Below are positions 40,801 through 53,449 of a DNA stretch of 64,000 nucleotides, piece after piece (position 1 is the stretch's first letter; each line of letters starts with the position of its first letter). The DNA is taken from contig NC_060020.1 of the NCBI RefSeq assembly GCF_021134715.1, forward strand, positions 3,472,001-3,536,000. The letters are read 5' to 3'. This DNA is from Daphnia pulex (lineage: Eukaryota; Arthropoda; Branchiopoda; Diplostraca; Daphniidae). The position numbers and the translations under genes were made by a program. A model generated the notes under the pieces. That model saw nothing but the letters and a program-made list of their open reading frames with translations, was not told the DNA's origin and ran no database searches.

Positions 40801-42372
40801 GCTGACGAAAAACATACACATAGACCCGTCGTCATCCCCGGCTCCTGTTATTACTAGTCAGTCTCCCACTCTCGCCCCGTTATGCCTCTCTGCTAACCTT
40901 TCTGGGGGCCAGCGGTCAATATTGATCTTTTCAATGCTAAATATATAAACGTGTGTGTGTGTGTGTGTGTGTATATACGTGTGTAGTAGGGCTTTTCGGC
41001 CGCCTCCGTTCTTCCCTCTTACAGTCGAGTCGATCCAGCGCGGTGCAGGTCTGCACCGGGGATTTTTTTTCTTCTTCTTCTGCGTGAACGGTTTCCCGAG
41101 AGAGTTTTTTTTCCCCGTAAAATAACGAGGGGAAAAAAATCTAAACAGCGGGACCCCCGTTCGCTTTACGTGTTGTAGCCGGTGGCCCCCGGTAGCAGCA
41201 GCAGTAGCGGCGGTGCTATTACTACTAACCCATTACTCACTCCTTCCTAGCTCTATAGCTGCTGGTACTATGTGGTGGTGGTGGTGGTGTACGTATGTAC
41301 GCTGGGAACTGGGAACTGGGATGGATTCCTTGCCATTTCCTCCGACTCGTTAGCTTTTCAACTCTCCTTCTTCTTCTTCTTTTCATTTCCCGGACGTTGC
41401 AAACTTGTTTTTTTTTTTCTTTTTTTTTCTCTCCCTTCCCGATTTGCACACGCGGGACCCGCTAAACGAGATATACATTCGCCTTTGTAGTGGCTCGCAA
41501 TGAAATCTTGTGTGCATCGTTTTGACTCGAGGGGGGGGGGGGGGGGGGGAACCACCACCGCTGCAATCTTTTTCCCCCGAAATATAAATAAAAATGAGAG
41601 TCGTGAGCTGCTCGTCTGCTGGGTGGTTGGTGGGTGGTTGGGTGGTTGGGTGAAAGACGTAATCAATAGAGCAAGAGTTGCTTGACGGAACGAGCTTTGC
41701 CCGCGTGCATCCGCAACTCCCTAAACTTTTCTTTTCGTTGTCGTTAGCGCAAACGTTGAAGCGATTGAGATCTCACGCAGTCAATTCAATTGCAATTTGT
41801 TTTTGTTTTTCTGGGTGGTTGTCTAAAGGATTGCTTGAAGTGCAACGCCAAGGGTCGGGTGGCCTGCCCGCCGTGCGACAGTTACGGTCAAATCCGGTGC
41901 TACATTAGTTTGACCATCACGTGGAAGGCCAACACGTCTGAGCACATTGTGGCCAAATGCTCGTCGCTGCCCGAAGATCTCATCCGCCAAGTGTCGGGCC
42001 AGGTCGTCTACGAGGAGGAGGGGCCCCGCATCCCGCCGCTCAACACATTCGCCGACCCGACCATCAACTTGGCCTCGGCCCAGCTCGTCCTCAACCACAA
42101 CCGCCAGTGGCCCGATCAGAGAATTCTCGCTCAGGTGACTCTTAACTTTCCCACCCTTCCAATTTACCACATTTTATAGGAATTTGGAATTTTAAAATTT
42201 TCTATTCTTCCGGGCGGACGGACAGAGACAACAAGTCAGAATGGTGCCCGTCACTGAGGTTCACTACACTTGGAAAAGACGGACGGGTAAATTCTTCCTC
42301 TACGGCTACGAGCACAAAGTCTACGCGCCCGACTACCCCCAAACTTGCTGCTGGGGCTGCTCCATTTTGTAA
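28834..42372 (+). CDS. SSUH2: SSUH2 homologue (Cys-rich DnaJ-zinc-finger-like protein)
   Basis: Member of the SSUH2 family (ssu-2 in nematodes, C3orf32 in human; the human gene has been linked to tooth development). Its biochemical role is unclear. Exons: first exon 28834-28984, then shared exons 39331-39432, 39610-39917, 39998-40246, 40441-40545, 41829-42134 and 42226-42372, in phase throughout, giving 455 residues with this first exon. The shared part begins with a proline-rich motif (SAPPLDHMDQVYGYETTSF). An insert with runs of Gln and Gly follows, then the conserved body with CxxCxGxG motifs as in DnaJ zinc fingers (CHRCRGAG, CQECHGKGW, CLSCHGDGW, CLKCNAKG, CPPC). It ends in CCWGCSIL. Two further candidate first exons are listed separately. 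No signal peptide or membrane segment is seen in the shared body. Confidence 0.9.
29515..29581 (+). CDS. Weak candidate alternative first exon of SSUH2
   Basis: ATG followed by a Ser/Arg-rich stretch (MSGTRSRLRSTSRRKSSL). A donor after 29581 (GTACAG) would give the required phase 1; the nearby better donor (GTAAAT at 29587) would not. Supported only by position and composition. Confidence 0.25.
30955..31102 (+). CDS. Candidate alternative first exon of SSUH2
   Basis: ATG in a strong context (AAAAATGG) opens 49 codons of basic sequence (MVKSRITASRRLRAQVKKHQ, later NSGDVPWEMPSGG). It ends in phase 1 at a good donor (GTAAGA), the phase needed to join the shared exon at 39331; the product would be 454 residues. 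Confidence 0.6.
32374..32428 (+). CDS. Candidate alternative first exon of SSUH2
   Basis: ATG opens 18 codons (MHPAAAAAADWQAGNSRR) and ends in phase 1 at a GTAAAC donor, matching the acceptor at 39331; the product would be 423 residues. The alanine run comes from a GCC-rich stretch, so chance is possible. Confidence 0.45.
32429..39330. other. SSUH2 large 5' intron region
   Basis: Nearly 7 kb of very low-complexity DNA: long CT and GA tracts, CA/GT repeats (for example near 35251 and 37970), CTT repeats (37141-37160) and poly-T runs (38626-38643). Long frames here follow the biased composition and carry no domains. Confidence 0.5.
40546..41828. other. SSUH2 intron with simple repeats
   Basis: 1.3-kb intron holding an (GT)11 run at 40951-40972, GTGGTG repeats near 41272-41290, a 19-G run at 41531-41549 and GGTT repeats after 41620. 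Confidence 0.6.
41531..41549 (+). repeat. Run of 19 guanines
   Basis: Uninterrupted G run inside an SSUH2 intron, followed closely by GGTTGGTGGGTGGTTGGG at 41622 onward. It could form a G-quadruplex in DNA or in the pre-mRNA. Confidence 0.8.
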
Positions 42373-45300
42373 CGACACGCGAAACGAAACAAACAAATTT
42401 CACTCTTCTCCTCCTCCTTTTATTTTATTTCTTTAAAAAACATAGAAAAGAAATGAAAAATTTGAACTGCACAACCAAAATGGCAATGCAAAAAATCGTC
42501 AAATAACCCAGGCTCTCTATCTTTCCGCTTCTTTTAGTACTAGCGGGACGTTCTTTATTATTAGAATGACGAACTTGCCACACCCAAGTCCAACCTCCAT
42601 CACGTCGTTTATTTCCCCCCTTCCTTTCCCATCTCCCTCCATGAATCACGATGTTTTATTTCTCCGTCTCATTTCGATTTATTTTTTCAATTAGCGTTAC
42701 TCCATTTCCATTTCTCAGTATCCGCGTGAATTTTTTTTTAACAAAGAACGTGATCGTTTTCGATGCGTACCACAAATGTCAAACGCGAGTGAATGTTAGA
42801 ACCCTCTACTAAACTATACGACAGTCAAGGCAGGAAGCTGGTCTTCATCTTCAACGGATTTGACCGATTCATTTTAACTTTTTTCAATTAATTTCGTGAT
42901 TTTTAATTTTTTTTTAATTCGGGAATTATTTGTCTTTTATTATTATTATTATCCTCCAACGATGCGTTTATATTTTGGAAATGATTATTTTCTACCTCTC
43001 ATGAACAAAAACATCAAAAATTGATATTGACTAAAACAACCAACCAAACCAACTAAAAAAGAGAATTTTCACGAAAAAAACAATCTCTTGGACTCTCTCC
43101 TAACCCCCCCACCATCTCATGTTGCAGTCTTGCCCTCAATGTGTTTTTGCGTTCCTTATATATTTCTCGTGCCTGTGTCGTCGTGTCTTTTGTCTTCTTT
43201 CTTCTCTTCTCTCTCTCGTTTTTCTTCTCTTCGCCAAGTTGCGTGTTTTTCGGTGACTATATTTTTTCAATGTTCTCTACTACGTCGATTGAGTTATGTT
43301 GTTTTTCCTCTCTCTCCTCTCTCTCTTCATTTTCCATTGGTTTTTAATGGGAATCATTTTCGTCGACAATATGTGCTCTCTCGGTACTATTCAAATTGTT
43401 TTGAATCTCGTTGTAGCAGCTAAACATGCAGGTTTTTTTTATTTTGACTTTATTTTGATTTTTGTTTTTTCGGGGAGGGTTCATGTGTTGGGGGGGAATA
43501 AAAAAGGGTCGGGATTGGTGCATGTGGGGTGGAGGGATTCTCTATTGGATTTTGTCACGCCCACACCCCACGGTCTCTTATTTCTGGCGAAATCAAATAA
43601 AAACCAAACAAAAAAAGAAGAAAAAAAAAGTAACAATACACTCGATCCTCGTCCATCTTACTTTATGCCTTTGATTCAATTTGCTGCTGTTCCCCTTTTT
43701 CGAGTTTCAATCCGTCTTCTCCGATTGCGGCTCGTTGCGGCAATCCCGCGGGAAAACACATGTCGATCGAACTAACCCCCCCCCCCCCCCTCTAGCCCGC
43801 CCATCCTATACTCATTTGACGGATGATATCAAACTCGGAGAAGAGACGGCTCCCAGATGGAGGACGTTTAATTGCGTGTTAGTACCACTACTACTACTAA
43901 CTACTCAGATCCCCCACCCACCCACTTATTATTATTATTAATACAATACTCTGAGAGATCTCTTCTCTCTAGCTCTGCTTTCATGTGCAAGTGTGTACAC
44001 GTACAGTGTGTGTGCTGTATATCAAGGGCCGTGTGTTGTGTAGAAGTGTGCTCCATCATCTTGATCCCCTTCTGGGTTGCTGCTGAGCTGCCGTTTTCAC
44101 TCCTTCTTCTTCGAGCTCGTTCCGTTCTCTTTTTTCCCGTTCTGGCTCTTTGATTAAGGATTTGTTGAAGTTGGCATCTGTCAGCGTGTTCCACCAGCTG
44201 GCGCTGTAGACAAGTGTAATCAGCAGACGTGCAGCAGCAGGCCGCTCTAGCTTCTGCTGCTCTACAACTATTTTCTTTCTTTCCTAAAGAGAAAAACTAT
44301 GTCTTAACGAATGATTTTTCTTGGCCAACACTCGGTAGTTAGGAGCTCAAGGAGCTATGCCTTGTGTTAAAAAAGAAAAGAAAAAATGGAAAGTTGCGGG
44401 GGAGTGCATAGATGGAATAAGAGAGAGAGAGAGAGATTCCAAATCTATTTCCAGCCAAACTTCCTTTTTTTCTTCTTCTGCTTTGTGTGTACTCTGCTGG
44501 GTGGAACGGAAAGGTCGAAACACGTCAGCCCTCCCACTCGGTTTCTTTTTCTGGGTCGAGTAGAAAAAGAAAAAGAAAAAGACATTTGAACGGTTCTATA
44601 TTTTTCTCCTTTTTTTGGCGCAAATGTGTATCGGCCGGCCATGCGTGCCGACCGGATATCGTTAGTTTCCGCTCGGCTACTGTACAAGTCCAGGATCTAT
44701 TTGCTGTAAACCGAGTCTTTTTACACACGTAAAAAGCAGCCATGTATACACCGTATAGACACACACACACACAGACTAACATTCGATGGCTCGGCTCTTT
44801 GGGATGAATCAGCTGAGCTTTATCTCTCCACTTTGGGGTGGGCCCAGATTTGTAATTATTTTCTTTATTAGTCGCTTCGTCTGCTGATGCTGCTGCCCTG
44901 TGGTTTTCTGCGGGAGGCGATGGATTTCGTAGCGAATGTTATCTACTTTGCGAGCTAGTCTGGCTGGGTTATGTGTTAATCTACAACACGGGGCGGTAAA
45001 GCAAGTGGAACGTGCTCAAGGAGCGTGGTAAAGAACTGTGGAAGCCCCGGCTAAAACCTAATCAGCCAACCAAAAACTAGATGCGATCAGTCGCTCCCCA
45101 TCATCATCAAAGTGTTGCTGCTGCTCCTCCGCTTTTATGGAATTGTCTCCTCCTCCTCCATCCCCATTTTCCGCGCGTCCAGGGCGGAGAGAATTCCCTG
45201 CGTGACGCGAACGCGACGACTTTGAATCCCGAACGCTCGCGCTCACTCCGCTCCTGCTGCACAGTGGCGATAATGAGGTTATGATGACACGTTTTTGGGC

Positions 45301-46192
45301 TCTCGGGTTTTATTCTTCTCTGCACCGAGTATATAATCTCAACTCTCTTTTGACACTAGCAATGCTCTGCTGCTACTTGTTCCATTTGCCCAGCAGTACA
45401 GCTCTATATTCTCACTCTGCGTCTTATTCCCTTTATAGTCGCCCGGTGACGAGCGTCTCTTTTGATACCAAATGTTAAAAAAAAAACAAAAATAAACTTT
45501 TTGACCCTTCCGGCTGGTGGCCGACGAAGGCTATAGATATAATAAGTGGCATTCGGCGAAATGTAGAGATATAGAGCTGCTGGTGAGTATAACGCGACTA
45601 ACCAGCCAAAGGAGATTAGAAAGAAACGGATGGCGACTCAAGAGAATCAGAGAGGCTTTTATTGGTTTTTATTATATCTGCTGGCCCTTAGTATATTCTT
45701 TTTCCCTTTTTTTTTCTTGGGCAGTAGGATGAGCCGTGTGTGTGTAAGTCTAACTGCCCATCCCGCAGGAGCTGACCACAGAAGAAAAAACTTTCTCTCA
45801 TACAAGATAGTAGAGTCTCTGTATATATAAGAAAAGAACCCTAATGGGCACTTGTTAAGGAAGGCTGATATGGACCGCCCGGGTATTATACGACGACTTA
45901 TTGTCATTTGTCTAAGGGGCCCCGAATGGCATAGAGACGATCTGGCGTCTGGTAGTATAGCTCTGGGATATATATGTGCTTCAATCACGCGGGAAAGCGG
46001 CTGCAGGCGAACTATAGTAGTGTAGACTGCCGCCGTCATCAACAAGGAAATGATGGGCTCTCGACGTACAAACCAGCTGACCAGCAGCGCAAAAAAATAT
46101 ATAAGAAAAAAAAAAAGAATAATAATATATCTCTGGCGCTCGATAGTAAAAGGCTACGGGTTGCTGGCAGTAGAACATCCACCGAACTCCAC
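42373..46192. other. Gene-poor region after SSUH2
   Basis: SSUH2 3' UTR followed by low-complexity DNA rich in TTTC, CT and CA runs. No frame has a recognisable domain. Confidence 0.5.
43776..43790 (+). repeat. Run of 15 cytosines
   Basis: Uninterrupted C run in the gene-poor region after SSUH2. The minus strand is a G run of the same length. Confidence 0.8.
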
Positions 46193-46246
46193 CGACAATA
46201 GAACCCCAATATCTTAAATAATTTTTAAATCACCAAGAATTGTATG

Positions 46247-46438
46247 CGACAGTAGAACTCCAAAGACGTAAGAACTCCCTTTTTAAATATTATTAGAAAT
46301 ACCCGACAATAGAACTCCTGTGCCCGACAATAGAACTCGACTACGCGACAATAGAACCCCCCAAAAAATTGTAAATTCAGTGGTATTTTTAATAATATTT
46401 AAAAAAGGAGTTCTTCTGTCTTTGGAGTTCTACTGTCG
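46247..46438. repeat. 57-bp inverted repeat (hairpin, MITE-like)
   Basis: Arms 46247-46303 and 46382-46438 are reverse complements with 53 of 57 bases matching. They begin and end with CGACAGTAGAACTCC. The 78-bp loop carries three copies of CGACAATAGAAC at 46304, 46325 and 46346, spaced exactly 21 bp apart; another copy lies outside at 46193. No coding frame inside. A small non-autonomous element or a foldback repeat fits best. Confidence 0.75.
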
Positions 46439-49152
46439 CCATACCAAAGTTACGAGCAACTCTTGGAGAAAAAGGAAAAAATCATAAAAAGATTTTTTTT
46501 TATTTTTCTTTTCCCCTGCCGGAGGCACTTACACCAAATAACGGAAACCAGCACTCACGATAAATATTATTTCCGGTTTTATCGTCGACCGTCAAAAAAA
46601 ATTGTCGACTAATTAATTTAGAAGAAAAGATATTTTTAAAAGTAATATTTTTTTTTTCAAAATTGGTTATTAATACTTTAAAGTGATGGTTATTGGTCGT
46701 CAAGTGAAATTTGTGGTCCACTTATGTATTTCTGCACTGCGCTGCGTGTTCTTTTCGAAATATTCGCCTTTCGGGATAGAATTATAGGCCATCTAGGTGC
46801 AATTCTGTTATTCTAACGAGGCGGCAGCCAGACATAAATAATAGCGGTGGGGGAAAAAAAATTTCATTAAGCTTTTCCATATAGAATACATATTTAATAT
46901 CGATGCGGTCTCTCTTATTTTCGCCGGGAAAAAAAGGTCCGCTGTAGAGAAGAGACGGCCCTTTTTTTGTATTCCGTGCTGGCCGCGCGTTCTTTCTCTC
47001 CCATTCGGTTTTGTTTCCTTATTCAGTCACGCACGATCACGTTTCCCTTAAAGGAGAAATGAATATCATAGGATAGAGAGAGAGTCTATCCTATATAGTA
47101 TGCTGTTGTACGGTCTATATAGCGCTGCTCCTCTCTATACAGAGTCTTAAAAAAAAAACTCCCAGCGTAAATATAGCAAAGTCTTTCTCTTTCTCTCTAT
47201 GGATGAGAATTGAATCGATCTATTCCGTTCACGTCCTCCACATTATTGTCAACGCCCTGCTGGGGGGAAGGGGGAACCCTACACACACGCCGAGCACGTC
47301 TTGATATATTTCTTACCTTTCTTTGTTAAAAGGCTATTGTGTATCCTCTTATTTATTTTAGCCGCGCTGCCACCCTGTTGTTTTTTTTCAAAAAGAAAAA
47401 TATGGATAAAAAACATAATATGTCGAGCTCGGGGACTTTTACGACTTTTTCTCTTGTTCGACTGGCCATTGGGTGCGGCTCTGCATTTCAATTGCTTTTT
47501 TTATTTACTGTTCTATCATCACTACTGTCCAGCTAATATTAATCCATCGTTAAATCACCGTGTAGCGTGATGCCCAGTCGGGCTAGGGTCGGATCATCAA
47601 AGTCCCATCATTTTCCCTTTTTCTCTTCAGGTTTTATTTGTTGTATGATGCAGACGGAAATAAAAACAACAACGACTAAAAGAAAGAAAGGAAAAGTAAG
47701 TTTAGACACAGCTGAGAGAGAGACCTGCTCACACAATAAGCCAATAGCTGGGGCCAACCCAACACAAAAGACACATCAGGAGTCACTTTGATTTACATGC
47801 TGCTGGTGGGCCGGCACACATGCACAAACTCTTTTGTCTACTCTCTACTCTGTAGATATATGTACAGGCCCCTCTTTTTCCATATTGATACCTCAGGTCG
47901 TCCCGTTTTTCCTTTTTTTTCCGTCTCGGCGGCCCAATCGATAACAAGAGGAGGAAACTCGTGAACAAAAGCCAGCAGAGAAGAGCTCTATATATAAATG
48001 TAGGCCTAGCTCCTTCTATATTTTTTAAAAAAGTGTTAAAATCCACAATAATAACGTGCCGCCGACGCTGGGTAGCTGCTCTTCTGTTGGTGAGATGTTC
48101 ATCTCCAAAAGATCCTCCCAAGGAATTTTTTTATTTCATGATATTTCCGTACAAAAGGATGAGGATCTGGAGAAGAGAACGAGCTGTTGGACCACCCACC
48201 GACAGCTGCAAGAAATAAGAAAACTCTCCCGCGCTCCTTATTTCTCTCTTGTATCAATTTCAAAATGTTTTTTAAAAGGAAGGACCGACGAGAGATCTCG
48301 TTTAAAAAGGTTTTTCTTTTTTGAATGGAAAGTGCTGCTGGTGGTGCTACATGGCCAACCCGGAGTGTTGCAGGGCATACACATGCAGTACTTTTATTTA
48401 TATTTTACTTGTCGTGTATAAATAGGAACAGTGTACATATACACACACACGGGCATCACAACATGGGAGGGCAACAGGACAGGAGCCATCAGCACCAGAA
48501 GAAGAAAAAGAAGAGAAATATGTGTGCAGCGTCATATCGAACCCATCAACAGTCGAGGGATGAACAACACCTACATGGGGTCGTCATCATATTCCGTTCC
48601 ATCAAAAAATTTTCTTTTCCCATTTTTATTTTATTTTTATTTTAGGACTTTTCCTTATTATTATCTGGCCCTAGCTCTTTCTCTCTCTGTCAGTGCGCAC
48701 TAAACATTTATGCGTGTATTTTACGATAGACTAGTAGAGAGCGATAGCCATCAAAGACATCTATACACACACATAACACATAGTCTAAGTTGTATATATA
48801 TAAATAAAGCATAAGGGTTTGTGTCTGCCGATAAGCAAAAGTCAAGAAGAAGCCGGGCGTTAGAGAGAGAGAGAGAGATGTATAATAATAATATATGGCA
48901 TAGAGACCATCGATCCTTTTCACGATTATTCCCGGCGCACGACCGTAAAAGCCTCCATCATCTTTCTTAGATATTTCTACCCCGACAGTCCGCCCACCGA
49001 CAGCAGCCCAGGAGCAGCCCCCAGCACCGCCAAAACTCGCCCCGCTTTTCTCTTTCTCTTCATTTTCTCCTTTTTTCTTTTATTTCTAAATAGCTTAGAC
49101 ACACACACAACATTCTCCCAACTCGGACGGGGGTTTTTATTTTTTTTTCTAG
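46439..49152. other. Gene-poor region, no gene recognised
   Basis: AT-rich and low-complexity DNA with GA/CT and CA runs. No supported gene or RNA. Confidence 0.45.
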
Positions 49153-49458
49153 ACTGTCAAAACTTGTCCCCCCCAAACGTTCAAAATTCGCGGGCCACCG
49201 CGTTGCCCACGACGTCGAATAAGCCCCGCCGGAATAAAAGAAAAAACTTGGATGTCATCACGGACGAAACGCGCAATCGTCTGGCGGATTATCTTCCACC
49301 GAAAAGGGAACGCACACACAAGAGAGCCGACGGAATTATTCCTCCAGAGTTTGAGTGGTAGATGTATAGAACGGTCTTTTTTTTATATTTTCCTATTTCA
49401 TTTCAGACTGGAAAAGCGGAGACGAAGAGGAAATCGAGCGTGCAGCCAAGCGTGTATA
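49153..49458 (+). other. Possible exon pair of unknown transcript
   Basis: A splice-acceptor-like site (TTTTTTTTCTAG) precedes 49153. A 65-codon frame (49164-49361) follows that is basic and proline-containing, with NLDVITDETRNRLADYLPPK. A second acceptor-like site (TTTCATTTCAG) precedes 49407, where a frame reads TGKAETKRKSSVQPSV and stops. Both possible exons start with ACT. No family recognised. Confidence 0.25.
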
Positions 49459-51386
49459 GGCCCCCTTTAAATTATTATTCCCTTTCAGCGACCAACACAG
49501 CGAGAAGAGCAGAGGTCCCGGCGACACGAAAAGTTACTTTCACGCGTCTTCCAAACTCGACACTCTGCTGAACTGGTGCTGAACTGGTGCTGGTTGTTAT
49601 ATCCTGCCGGCCGCCCGACGAGAGTTCCGCCACGTCCATCGTCATCTCCTATCGCTCGCGCACCACTTTCAATTCATCAATAACAAATAAAGAGCAAAGG
49701 GGCGGCAAAAGAAGTGCCAGGCGGTGGCAGCAGCCCCCAAACTCCACGACGTAATCATTTGCCATTCCGGTTTGAAAATGCAATGGGGAGGCGGGATAAA
49801 ATGTATACGTAAATACCTTTTCAAAAGAAAACGAGAAAAGACGATCCGCTGAAAGCTGGAGGGGGGAACTTGTTATTGCAAACTTGTGCGATGTGTTCAA
49901 CATGACGAAAACATTTTCTTTTCTTTTTCCAGACTCGCAACTTTCCGTAGAGGAACTCAGAGGACCCCCCTCTCTTTTGGGGTACTAAATAAGTAATGGA
50001 ATTTCATTCGATGCCTTATTGAAAAGCTATTCAATTTTCTCATGCGGAATAAGAAAAAAAAATGGTTTGCGAGAGGCTCGAGGCAGCTTGCATGCAAGTT
50101 GTATTGATACCATATACACAATATATCGGGGAAGACGATAGAAATCGTAAAAAAAAAGGAAGAGGCCGTCATAACTTCGTCGTCCCATTTTGCATACACT
50201 TAAAAAAATTGGAGAAAAAAAATCGTAATAAAAGGGGGAGGAGTCAAATATTTTTTTTGGGGGGGTGGATGAAAATACACACAGACACACAAAGGAAAAA
50301 AACAAAAGCCAAAAGAAATCGTTCGGAGTTAAAAAGAAAAGAGTAAGAAAGAAAAAAAACAGGGTTTGTTTTTTTGTATTTCGAATATATAAAGAATTAT
50401 CAGGAACATCGTTCGAGCGATGCATCAGGGGCCAAATTGGAAGACATGCCAGGCTGGTTAAGTGAGAGGACGATCATTATCTAGACAAAAAAGCAATTTT
50501 CTAAAATAATTATCCACCGATCAATCAACGACCGAGTATCAAATATCTTGGATAGGAATAATAATAATGAAAAAAAAAAAAACGAGTCAAAAAGTAGTTG
50601 AGCATGTGAAGCGGAAATTGTTTGAAGGACTGTCGTTGGCAAAAATAGAGCTGGAAAGACCTGGACAGAATGAAAAAAAGAAAAAAAAAATGTTAAGGGC
50701 CCAGGCATGTGAAGGAATGTTAAGCCATAGATTAACAAGTAAAAAAAATAGATGGTCTGCATGGAAAAGCAGATAAAAGAGGAAGGATGGCGTGTCACGC
50801 AAAGAGTCTTTTGTTTTCTCTGATGGCGTTACGATCAAACAATTTAACGTTAAACGGGGGGGGGGGAGGAGGGAGGATGGCTGTGCGATGGGGAGGATTT
50901 TGGTTATTCAACGCGTCCGAACGGCAGGAGAATTTGTATGAAAAAAATGTAAGAGAATTCGAAATGTTTTGTGCTCTTTTTGTTTTAATATGGCAATCAA
51001 AGAGTGGTTGAGCTTCGTTTTTTGTTTTCTTTCTTTTTCTTCAAAAGGGATATTAGTGTCAATATCATTGCTCGAGCAAAACAAAAGAAATATCAACAGA
51101 TTAAATTTCGAGTCGATCGAATAAAGGGAGGAAGCAATTATGTGCGTGATGGCCAGCGCAACGAGAGGGATGCTTACAGCGAATTTGTGTTGCGTTTCTT
51201 TCTTTCTTTTTCTTTCTTTTACGGGCCGACGATGAACGTACAGTTTACAAAATGATATTTTCAGACTAAGTTTGTGGTATCCAAGACAAAATCAATAATA
51301 AAGAGAGAGAAAAATAAGAGGGGAGAGTTTAAGATTAAGAGAGAGAGCTGGGATGGGATGGTGTGCACTGGCATCCCAGAATCGAA
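49459..51386. other. Gene-poor region, 3' side of the G-alpha-i gene
   Basis: Poly-A/T and GA-rich DNA with a G run near 50857-50866. It should include the 3' UTR of the G-alpha-i gene on the minus strand. No other gene recognised. Confidence 0.45.
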
Positions 51387-52855
<1,469 letters not shown>

Positions 52856-52877
52856 GGTGAAAACTGTTTTGAGCGAA

Positions 52878-53303
52878 CCTGCAAATACAAAATGTGGAAA
52901 TTGTTAATCAAACCCAAGCCTAGCAAAATGATTTTTAAAATGCTGTATAAACCACAAAAAGGAATAACTGTCACTAACACTAATTGTTTGTAAAGGTGAA
53001 CTAAAATGGAAACAAATCCAAAAGAAAACCAAAAATTGTCGGTTAAACTTTGAGAGGTGTCTGATTGTAACGGAGCTTGGTTAAAACTTTCAAACGGCCA
53101 CCGAGTCGTGTCAACAGTTCAATCCAAGTCACGAACTCGAGTGAATCTAAAATCGATGGTAATTCGAAAAGTGAGACAAGAGCGATCGGAACAACGATTT
53201 GATATTCGATGTCTCTTTTGTCAAAAGGAAAAGATTTCAAGTTTCAAAACGCAAGTTTTGACATTTTTGATTCTTTTCCAACAGTAAAAAAACTCAACTT
53301 ACG
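52878..53303 (-). other. 5' UTR intron of the G-alpha-i gene
   Basis: The coding exon extends upstream to 52878, where a CAG acceptor is found. A GTAAGT donor after position 53303 marks the non-coding first exon, which extends to the right by an unknown length. Exact bounds of the intron are 52879-53302. Confidence 0.7.
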
Positions 53304-53449
53304 CTGCACTGCAGTCAAAGGCGGGGCAAAACTCGAACGTTGCCGTCCGTTGCCATATTTATTTGCCGCTTTTGGCAACGCAGCTTCAACACTCAAAACC
53401 CGCCTCTCCTCTTCTTATTTTATTTTTTTTGCTCGACCCCAAATCACAG

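Noticed and set aside
46193..46438. CRISPR-like array, because of evenly spaced 12-mers
   Set aside because: Animal nuclear context, only three evenly spaced copies with 9-bp gaps, and the surrounding inverted repeat explains the structure better.
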